Made by a program: the position numbers and the translations under genes. The notes beneath the pieces were generated by a model. That model was not told the origin of the DNA, made no database searches, and was given only the letters and a program-made list of their open reading frames with translations. A DNA stretch of 64,000 nucleotides from Sporocytophaga myxococcoides DSM 11118 (lineage in GTDB: Bacteria > Bacteroidota > Bacteroidia > Cytophagales > Cytophagaceae), in contig NZ_AUFX01000006.1 in NCBI RefSeq assembly GCF_000426725.1, positions 186,001 through 250,000 of the forward strand. Direction: 5' to 3'. Shown here piece after piece: positions 19,571 through 26,640 of this stretch (position 1 is its first letter; every line of letters starts with the position of its first letter).

Positions 19571-20179
19571 TTAATGAATTATAGTCCTGAATGTCAGGTT
19601 TACTCTTGGCATTTTTATTTTTTTACTCAACGGCAATCTATGAAGCCAATGCGTTTGAGTTGTATCTTTCATTACTAAAAGACTTCCGTGTTCCAGAATC
19701 ATTTCTACTTTTTCTTTTGTTGTTTTGTGTTTGAAAGCAAACTTCCGCTCTGCTCCTAAGCTCAACGAACCGATTGCTCCATCTTTCTTTAGATCGGTTT
19801 CCCCATCGCTGTGCCATGCCATTCCCTCTTCCCCACTATGATACAGATTGAGTAAACAGGAATTAAACGTTTCGCCCGTTTCTATTTCAACGATCTTTTT
19901 GATTTCCAAAAGTTCTTTTGTCCAGGGCAATGCATGTTTGGTTGTATTGGAATAAGTGTATTCAAAAGGCTTGTCGCCATACCAAGCCACTTTTCGCTTG
20001 GTTATAATTTTCTTTCCAAAGAGAACTGCTTCATCATTTCGCCATTCAATGTCACTAAGCAATCTTTTCAAATAATAATCTGCTTTTTCCTGGTTGAATA
20101 ACTTGCCGTAATAATTTACAGTGCCGTCTTTGGGCAACCAATTTCTTGATTTATCAATTATGTCCTCAAATAGTTTCAT
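19571..20179 (-). CDS. alkB: AlkB-like alpha-ketoglutarate-dependent DNA/RNA dealkylase
   Basis: A 202-residue Fe(II)/2-oxoglutarate dioxygenase of the ALKBH2/3-like type. Iron ligands are His123 and Asp125 in AWHSDGE and His180 in THWLHRLP. The 2OG-binding Arg pair is in RVNLTFR (Arg192 and Arg198, the RxNxTFR signature). The LNLYHSGEEGMAWHSDGE stretch is diagnostic. The expected reaction is oxidative removal of methyl lesions such as 1-methyladenine and 3-methylcytosine. The start codon overlaps the end of the upstream Ada-domain gene by 14 bp. It is the last gene of a four-gene minus-strand operon (SDR, 2OG oxygenase, Ada domain, AlkB). Confidence 0.93.
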   Translation of the reverse strand: MKLFEDIIDKSRNWLPKDGTVNYYGKLFNQEKADYYLKRLLSDIEWRNDEAVLFGKKIITKRKVAWYGDKPFEYTYSNTTKHALPWTKELLEIKKIVEIETGETFNSCLLNLYHSGEEGMAWHSDGETDLKKDGAIGSLSLGAERKFAFKHKTTKEKVEMILEHGSLLVMKDTTQTHWLHRLPLSKKIKMPRVNLTFRTIIH

Positions 20180-20411
20180 GCTTCCACTTTTTATATGGCT
20201 CTTTCATACAATGACTGCAAGGGCGAAAACCATTGTTTATCGCTTCTGTTTCCTCAAAAAAGAATACCCTATTGTCTCTTTTCATCTTTTTACCCGAAGC
20301 ACATGACAAAGTTCCGTAAATCTTCAGTTTGATGTTTCCACCAAAACGTATTTCCTGATGTTTGATTTTACTAAGTAAATCCTTATCAGATATTTCTTTG
20401 TGCTGTATCAT
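20166..20411 (-). CDS. Free-standing Ada metal-binding domain protein
   Basis: An 81-residue protein consisting of little more than the N-terminal domain of Ada (methylphosphotriester-DNA methyltransferase). Recognisable parts are LKIYGTLSCASGKKMKRDN, the RVFF strand and GFRPCSHC. Cys37, Cys65 and Cys68 align with Cys38, Cys69 and Cys72 of E. coli Ada. The position matching Cys42 is Lys41, so one of the four zinc ligands is missing. Cys37, the methyl acceptor position in Ada, is kept. There is no AraC-type DNA-binding domain and no O6-alkylguanine transferase domain. It overlaps alkB by 14 bp and follows the 2OG-oxygenase gene by 3 bp. A role in sensing or repairing alkylated DNA is likely from context; activity with three cysteines is unproven. 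Confidence 0.8.
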   Translation of the reverse strand: MIQHKEISDKDLLSKIKHQEIRFGGNIKLKIYGTLSCASGKKMKRDNRVFFFEETEAINNGFRPCSHCMKEPYKKWKHETI

Positions 20412-20414
20412 TTT

Positions 20415-21119
20415 TCAACTTATAGCATCGTGAAAAATAATACCCAATGTATAACGCTCTCCACTGAGAACTTCACTTACACCATGTTTCATATTGACAC
20501 GAAAATAACCTTTCGTTCCTTTCTCAGGCTTGAAGTGAGTGGTAAAAATCAGCATATCACCTTTCTTCGGTTTTAAGACAATGGCTTTGGATTGCGCTCT
20601 TGGAATTTGTTGTATCAATACAAATTCTCCACCTGTATAATCTTGGTCGGGCTCGCTCAAAAACAAAACGGTTTGTATTGGAAAATAAATATCTCCATAT
20701 AAATCCTGATGAAGTGTATTGTATCCGCCTTTGCCATATTTCAATATCAAAACAGTTGCCTTTTGTTGATTGCTGACTTTGCATTGATCTAATAATTCCT
20801 GGTGTGTAGGCGGAAATTGTTTGTCTATATTTAACACCTTAAACCACATGTTGGCTATCGGTGCAAGGTGCGTATATACCTCTGTTCGAATTTGCTGAAT
20901 GATGTCAGGAAGCGGATAGTTGAAATACTTATATTCTCCCAAGCCAAAATGATAGCGTTCCATTACTATGGTTTTTCTATAAATGTTAGGACTTCTGTAA
21001 TCTGATTTTAAACTCTCACATTCATCATTCAATAAGAATTTAGGAATAACGGCGAAACCCTTTTGATTCATTTCATCTGCAACAAAGGTCCAATCTATTT
21101 TTTGTAACTTTTGTTCCAT
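20415..21119 (-). CDS. 2OG-Fe(II) dioxygenase, probably alkylation-repair associated
   Basis: A 234-residue cytoplasmic dioxygenase with a double-stranded beta-helix core. The facial triad is His137 and Asp139 in NTLHQDLYGD and His212 in NMKHGVSEV. Arg222 in SGERYTLGIIFHD is the probable 2OG carboxylate ligand. It is distinct from the AlkB family (no RxNxTFR) and closer to prolyl-hydroxylase-like or DUF2086-type enzymes. Its substrate is unknown. The ATG overlaps the SDR stop by one base and the Ada-domain gene starts 3 bp after its stop, so it is part of the same operon as AlkB. Nucleic-acid or protein hydroxylation during alkylation stress is a guess from context. Confidence 0.82.
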   Translation of the reverse strand: MEQKLQKIDWTFVADEMNQKGFAVIPKFLLNDECESLKSDYRSPNIYRKTIVMERYHFGLGEYKYFNYPLPDIIQQIRTEVYTHLAPIANMWFKVLNIDKQFPPTHQELLDQCKVSNQQKATVLILKYGKGGYNTLHQDLYGDIYFPIQTVLFLSEPDQDYTGGEFVLIQQIPRAQSKAIVLKPKKGDMLIFTTHFKPEKGTKGYFRVNMKHGVSEVLSGERYTLGIIFHDAIS

Positions 21120-21871
21120 TACTTTAAGACTGAAACTCCTGCATCTACTGTTAACTCCGTTCCATGTATATATGAAGCTTCCTGAGAAGCAAGAAATAAA
21201 ACTGCATTAGCAATTTCGACAGACTCACCAAATCTCTTGAAAGGTATCGTAGGAATAATACTTTGAATGGCTCCTTCAACTTGTTCATGGTTTAAACCTG
21301 TATTATTAAACCCATTCGTTTTGATATAACCAGGACTAATACCATTTACACGAATGTCTTTTGCTGTAAGCTCTGCTGCAAAAGTTTTGATGAATGATTG
21401 AACTGCAGATTTTGCCGCCGAATAAACTGAGAAATTCTGCATACCCATTCCTGTAACTACTGACGTATTGAGTATTATTGCACTTCCTCCTTTCATCATA
21501 GGAAGAATTTGTTGAACGGTAAAAAAAGTCCCTTTCACCAACATATTGAACAATTCGTCAAAATGAGCTTCGTCAGCATTTTCTATGGAAGCAAATTTTC
21601 CATACCCTGCATTAACAAAAAGAAGATCAATGCTTTCCGTATATCGCTTTACATGCTCTTGCAAAGACAATATATCTCTCATATTACCTGCATTGGATAC
21701 AATACCAAACGCATTGTCTCCTAATTGTTCTATGGCTCTATTCACAGTTGCTGATGTTCGTCCTGTGATGATTACATTGCCACCTTCATTGATGAATTGT
21801 TGAGCTGTGGAAAAGCCCATTCCATTGGTTCCGCCTGTGATAAGTGCGAATTTGTTTTTAAATCTTTGCAT
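21119..21871 (-). CDS. SDR family oxidoreductase
   Basis: A 250-residue classical short-chain dehydrogenase/reductase. The NAD(P) motif is TGGTNGMG (12-19), the structural motif is NAG (87-89), and the catalytic residues are Ser137, Tyr150 and Lys154 (YSAAK). The C-terminal ELTVDAGVSVLK is typical. Arg38 after beta-2 (TGRT) suggests NADP preference. The substrate cannot be predicted; many such proteins are generic 3-oxoacyl or aldehyde/ketone reductases. It heads the minus-strand operon that ends with AlkB. It may clear carbonyl by-products or simply be hitch-hiking. Confidence 0.9.
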   Translation of the reverse strand: MQRFKNKFALITGGTNGMGFSTAQQFINEGGNVIITGRTSATVNRAIEQLGDNAFGIVSNAGNMRDILSLQEHVKRYTESIDLLFVNAGYGKFASIENADEAHFDELFNMLVKGTFFTVQQILPMMKGGSAIILNTSVVTGMGMQNFSVYSAAKSAVQSFIKTFAAELTAKDIRVNGISPGYIKTNGFNNTGLNHEQVEGAIQSIIPTIPFKRFGESVEIANAVLFLASQEASYIHGTELTVDAGVSVLK

Positions 21872-22038
21872 TGTGTTTCACTTTAAATTTCCCATGCAAA
21901 GATTGCAAAGCCCGCTCTATCAGGAAACCCGGAACTTGCTACATTTATTTTTTATAAAGTATTTCAATTTTTATTATTAAAAATGAAATAATAAAAGCTT
22001 CAACTTTTATACATATACAATAGTATCATAAAAAAACA

Positions 22039-22070
22039 AAACTCCAGTCGATTGATATCAACTGGAGTTT
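22039..22070 (-). terminator. Rho-independent terminator after the GH11 gene
   Basis: On the minus strand AAACTCCAGTTGA pairs with TCGACTGGAGTTT, a stem of up to 13 bp with a wobble, followed by TTTTGTTTTTTT. Confidence 0.88.
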
Positions 22071-22105
22071 AAGAAGAAGATGATGATAGATGTATGTGTT
22101 TTTAA

Positions 22106-25100
22106 TTAGTGTGCTACAATAATCTTTTTTGTTACAATCTTTGAATCCTGTCTGATCATCAATATATAAGGCCCATCAGCTAATTCACTCACATTTAAAC
22201 TGACATTGCTACCTTGAATATTAACAGGCAACGATACTTCCGTTCCTAAGGCATTTGTCATTTTAACAGATGCATTTATCAGATTCAATTCTGTCTCAAC
22301 TACAAATTCATCTCTGGCAGGTACGGGATATACATTTGCAAACATATTGTTACCTGATGATATTCCTGTAGTTATACCGGCATTCACTGGTAGAGGCGCT
22401 GAAGTAGTAATACCTCCATTACTGTCAGTTACCCTGACCGAAATTACATGAGCACCTATACTGGCATTGGTCCAATTGAAGTTATATGGTTGTGAAGTAT
22501 TTGTACCAAGCAAAGAATTTCCATCTAAGTATTCAACCAATGTAACACTTCCATCCGGATCCGAAACATTTATTGCAATAGTGATTGTTCCTTCAATTGT
22601 TTCATTCGCTGCCGGAGATGTAATTGAAATCACAGAAGGTTGATTAGCAACAACATTTATATTCGTTGGCTGTGATGTAGCCTTGCAACCTGATGCGTCT
22701 GTTACTTCAACAGCATACCCCCCAGCAGTAGAAGCTATATAGGATGCAGTAGTCCCTACCTGCACAGAACCATTATACCATTTATATGTTAAACCTGAGC
22801 CAGTATTTGCATTCAAAGTAACTGAAGCTCCTGAAGGGATGGTGGTTGAACCGGCCGAGGTGATCACTGCTGCTGGCAGAGAATTTACAGTGACTGAAAT
22901 TTTTGACCTTGGACTCTCACAGCCATTTGTTGTTTGAGACACATAGTAGTTTGTTGTACCTACTGATGTTGTTGAAGGCGTCGGAGCTGTTGGCAATGCG
23001 GTAGATGTCGTATTGTCTGCATACCACTTCAATGAAGTTCCTGTTGCAGTTAATTGTGTTGCAGCGACATTCTGACAATAAGCCACGGATGCGTTAACCG
23101 TTGGTTCAGAGGGCGCTGCATTAACTGTTACAGTTGTTGCGGCAGATGTAGCTTTGCAATTATTTGCATTTGTAACTTCAACGGTATACGAACCAGGTGT
23201 TGTTGCAGAATATGTTGCACCAGTTCCAACCTGTGTCGTTCCATTTTTCCATACGTATGAAGAACCTGTACTTGATGTCAATGTTACTAAACCGCCGGAG
23301 CAAAATGTAGTTGCTGAACCTGCGGTGACAGATGCTGTCGGCAAGGCATTTACCGTCACTTTAATCTGAGCACGTGAACTTTCACATCCTCCAACATTCT
23401 GCGTTACATAATAAATAACCTCTCCTGCTGCGGCTGTAACAGGTGTTGCAGTTGCTGTACCTGTGCCTCCCGTCGAAGACGTGTACCATAACAAGTTTGT
23501 ACCTGTTGCAGTTAAAGCTGATGCAGTTGCATTCTGACAATATGTAACAGGCGATACAACTGTTGGAGGCTCTGGTGTCGTACATGGTAATAATCCCTGT
23601 AAGATAGCAGTACCAAATAAGGAAGGATTTTCCCAGGCATCATCTTCACTTGCATTCCAGGATAACTTACCATCACGTGTTCCGTTATCGTCATCGTCGT
23701 TGATCATAAAATCCATACCTACCAACTGACCTATTGCAGGTGAACCTTGTAATGTAGTCCACGGAATACGCGCTTCCACAATATAACCACCTGTTTTGTC
23801 TACAACTTTATAAGTAATATTAGTTGTTGAACGTCCTGAAGGCAATATACCAACCGTTGTGCCATCGTTCCACCCAAAAGAATATTGTACATCGTTTGCC
23901 GCATAGGTGGTAGCCTTGTCATTATTAATGTCTACGTAGACTTCAACAGCATCATCATCATATACATTGGTACTTTCATTCACTTTTTTGTCATCTGTTA
24001 CATCTGCCAGCACATACAAATAGGTATCGTCCCATAAGGCTTTAAAATTACCCGACAGATCTGCAATATTCGTAACAGTTCCTGAAAGCAACTTTGCTGC
24101 GGCTGCCGGCTGCACACTTGCATTCGTCCACGTGGACTCAATTGCTCCATCAATGGCAATCGGTGTTGGCACTTTATAAATCTTATATTTCTGTGACACG
24201 CGAATAGTAACTTCAGCTCGTGGTCCTTCACATCCGTTCAGTGTTTGTCCTACATAATACTTTGTAGTACCAGCTGTAGCAGTACTTGGTGTAGGAGCAG
24301 ATGATAAAGCTGTACCACCTGATGATACAGTATACCATTTAAGATTAGTACCTGTTGCTGTTAATTGTTTAGCTGTTTCCCCAACTTCGTAATCAAACGA
24401 AGCTGTCGTTGTCGGCGCAGGAGTTGCGCAAGACACGCATTCACTCACTGTGATATTTGAACTTCCTGAACTATGATACCCTTCTGATTCCATGATTTGG
24501 TAATCCCAGGTTGAACCCATGTTCATCCCGGCAGCCTTCCATGCAGCAACGTGGTTGGCAAAGGTGATGGTTCCGCTAGATCTTGTTTGTGTACGAACAC
24601 TCCAATATTGTTGAAATGTCGCTGTACCAATAATAGACGGTTGATTGGTACGAGTTGCCGTATAAATAGTATATGTACCTCCATCACTCGTATAAGTACC
24701 TTTTTTTTGTATATCACTTGTATTTCCCGGAGGTGTCCATTGTCCATGATTTTCACACACATAATATTCAATTAAAGCATTTTTTGTCCATCCATATAAA
24801 GCCAGAAACCCGTTGCTTCCACCATTAAATGAGCCAGAAAAGCATACTACTCTATCCGGTTTCCCCACAGCCCAGCCTTTTCCAGCAGTGAAGTTTCCAA
24901 CATTGTTCCATGTTGTACTATAGTTTCCTGCTGCCCCCAGGGTCATGGATGCTGATCCTTGGCTATTATCATTCCAGAAGGAATAAAAAAAACCATTATG
25001 GGTACTTTGCGTATTTGTGGTTACAGTCTGTGCATACATATGAGATGTTATAAATAACATCACAAATGAAAAGACGACACGGGACAACATTGGAGGTAGT

Positions 25101-25111
25101 TTTATTTTCAT
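22106..25111 (-). CDS. Multidomain GH11 endo-1,4-beta-xylanase, T9SS type A secreted
   Basis: A 1001-residue secreted enzyme. The signal peptide is about 1-27. A GH11 jelly-roll catalytic domain occupies about 30-225. Its nucleophile is Glu115 in LIEYYVCENHG and its acid/base is Glu210 in QIMESEGYHSSGSS. Then follow an Ig-like domain (about 230-305), a CBM9-like carbohydrate-binding domain (about 310-500, with PIAIDGAIESTW), three to four Ig/PKD-like repeats with paired Cys (about 505-820), and a Big/Ig domain (about 825-915, SPAANETIEGTITI). The type A sorting domain is about 920-1001 (NVYPVPARDEFVVE). It cleaves xylan backbones outside the cell. The repeats probably hold the catalytic domain away from the surface. 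It is monocistronic, with its own terminator. Confidence 0.93.
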   Translation of the reverse strand: MKIKLPPMLSRVVFSFVMLFITSHMYAQTVTTNTQSTHNGFFYSFWNDNSQGSASMTLGAAGNYSTTWNNVGNFTAGKGWAVGKPDRVVCFSGSFNGGSNGFLALYGWTKNALIEYYVCENHGQWTPPGNTSDIQKKGTYTSDGGTYTIYTATRTNQPSIIGTATFQQYWSVRTQTRSSGTITFANHVAAWKAAGMNMGSTWDYQIMESEGYHSSGSSNITVSECVSCATPAPTTTASFDYEVGETAKQLTATGTNLKWYTVSSGGTALSSAPTPSTATAGTTKYYVGQTLNGCEGPRAEVTIRVSQKYKIYKVPTPIAIDGAIESTWTNASVQPAAAAKLLSGTVTNIADLSGNFKALWDDTYLYVLADVTDDKKVNESTNVYDDDAVEVYVDINNDKATTYAANDVQYSFGWNDGTTVGILPSGRSTTNITYKVVDKTGGYIVEARIPWTTLQGSPAIGQLVGMDFMINDDDDNGTRDGKLSWNASEDDAWENPSLFGTAILQGLLPCTTPEPPTVVSPVTYCQNATASALTATGTNLLWYTSSTGGTGTATATPVTAAAGEVIYYVTQNVGGCESSRAQIKVTVNALPTASVTAGSATTFCSGGLVTLTSSTGSSYVWKNGTTQVGTGATYSATTPGSYTVEVTNANNCKATSAATTVTVNAAPSEPTVNASVAYCQNVAATQLTATGTSLKWYADNTTSTALPTAPTPSTTSVGTTNYYVSQTTNGCESPRSKISVTVNSLPAAVITSAGSTTIPSGASVTLNANTGSGLTYKWYNGSVQVGTTASYIASTAGGYAVEVTDASGCKATSQPTNINVVANQPSVISITSPAANETIEGTITIAINVSDPDGSVTLVEYLDGNSLLGTNTSQPYNFNWTNASIGAHVISVRVTDSNGGITTSAPLPVNAGITTGISSGNNMFANVYPVPARDEFVVETELNLINASVKMTNALGTEVSLPVNIQGSNVSLNVSELADGPYILMIRQDSKIVTKKIIVAH

Positions 25112-25355
25112 GCCTTTACGGATTTAGAATTAGGATAAATTAAAGGAAATTTTGGGTTCTACACATCCAGATCAAAAAGGTAAACATCGAAACAGCTTTT
25201 GGAAACTATCTATTAACCACTGCTTATCAACAACTTACAAAAGCGCTGTAAAAAAAATACTGAATTTTACGCCGTAGAAGGCATTATTATATGATTATTC
25301 GACCAGATTCAAATTCCTCCTTCTGACCGGTCAATCAACTTTTGCATAAGCATTA

Positions 25356-25858
25356 TTATGCATTGATAATTTTGTTAATTTTTACTTTAATTGAGTTCAA
25401 GTCTATATTAGAGTCCATTAGCTCGGGTAAGCTTTCTAAATAAATTTTATCTTCGGCAATTTTAAATATAGATGGAGAATTCACTTTTATTCCCTGGTAG
25501 TGACCAATTAATTCAATTGCCACTGAACGTTTAATATCGCCAACAAGTTTCGAGCCTTCATAATAAACTCTTAAAGTGTCTTTAGGAAGAATGGGCAAAA
25601 ATTTCTCTTCAATTTCTGTCTAAATGTCCTTTTTAGTAGGATAATAGAAAACAAGTCTATTGCTATTTTGCATTTTCCATAATCTTAATTCTTGTATATA
25701 TTTAAAATTATGAATTCCATTTTTAGCAAATATTACAATGATTAAAATCCCAAAAATAATTCTTATGATTCCCTCATTCTTATAGCCCCATAAAATTAAC
25801 AGCCTCCGATTAAAAACGTAATAAGAGTTGTCAACATGATATTTTTATAATCTCTCAT
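25356..25858 (-). pseudogene. Decayed gene: reading frame broken by an amber stop and an upstream frame change
   Basis: The right part begins with ATG at 25858 (MRDYKNIM, then LTTLITFLIGGC, a lipobox-like start) and stops at TAA 25796-25798. In a shifted frame the sequence continues through RRLLILWGYKNEG and a hydrophobic helix IIRIIFGILIIVIF to KKDI. It then meets TAG at 25620-25622 and reads on in the same frame as TEIEEKFLPILPKDTLRVYY to position 25356. The last part alone is an 80-residue frame with no ATG. The continuity of sensible protein on both sides of the stop suggests one gene of about 165 residues, now inactive. Family not recognised. It lies beside the SUKH gene, also on the minus strand. 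Confidence 0.6.
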
Positions 25859-25943
25859 TATTTATGGATAAAGATTTCCATATTTCGATGACAAGAAAAT
25901 TTCATTACTAACTCTTTCTAGAACTGCTAATATTCAATTACAC

Positions 25944-26567
25944 TTACTGTCGCTTCCACCTTTCACTTGATTGCCAATTAACTATGTCAATTGATTGATC
26001 AGTTTCCAAATAATGATTTTCGTCTTGTAAAGCATCTTCACTAAGATGATATAGATTATCTTCTAAATCTTTCGCAAAATCTGACACTAATTGAGAGGTA
26101 GAATTGGCTACTAAAATTCCAGTTTCATATTCATCATCAATGAAAATGATTTGTCCATACTTTCCTTCATTGGTTGGCCTAAGGTCAAGGTATAAACTTG
26201 TATGTGAACCATCAAAAGCAAATTTCACCCAATCTGAATTGTATATATTAGATTTATCTATTTCCTTATCTGCCTTCTTTAAAGAAATATTTTCAGAAGA
26301 AAATTTCTCTTTACTATGATATTCTTCAAGTATTCTTTCAATCGGATAAAAATCCATCCCAAAGAAAAGACTACCGACATTTCCATCATCACACAAGCCA
26401 TTATGCCATAAGTATAGCTCTTTAAAATCTTTCGGAAGAGTCTTGTTTATTGCTTTTTCCAGTTTATTAATTTCATTTTCACTTGCAGGTTCTAACAATG
26501 AAAACTCAGTAATTTTCTCAGCATTTTCATTTAACCAATTTTCAATTTTATCAAAACTGCTTTTCAT
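25944..26567 (-). CDS. SMI1/KNR4 (SUKH) family protein
   Basis: A 207-residue cytoplasmic protein with no signal peptide. The SUKH core is visible as ASENEINKLEKAINKTLPKD followed by FKELYLWHNGL, then SLFFGMDFYPIERILEEYH and WVKFAFDGSHTSLYLDLRP with GQIIFIDDE. SUKH proteins in bacteria are often immunity proteins against contact-dependent or polymorphic toxins, though some have other roles. No toxin gene, Rhs/WapA repeat or other immunity gene is present nearby, so it is an orphan here. The neighbouring decayed gene at 25356-25858 hints that the locus is a turnover site. Confidence 0.85.
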   Translation of the reverse strand: MKSSFDKIENWLNENAEKITEFSLLEPASENEINKLEKAINKTLPKDFKELYLWHNGLCDDGNVGSLFFGMDFYPIERILEEYHSKEKFSSENISLKKADKEIDKSNIYNSDWVKFAFDGSHTSLYLDLRPTNEGKYGQIIFIDDEYETGILVANSTSQLVSDFAKDLEDNLYHLSEDALQDENHYLETDQSIDIVNWQSSERWKRQ

Positions 26568-26640
26568 ACTTGTTTTTTTTTGTTAGATCTTATCTCTGCC
26601 GCAAATACAGCCAACTAGTTTTAATGAGTTGCCCATACTC

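Noticed and set aside
22106-25111. Plus-strand frames inside the GH11 gene rich in Cys
   Set aside because: They are antisense shadows of repeated Ig domains (Cys-rich in the reverse frame) and lack start signals.
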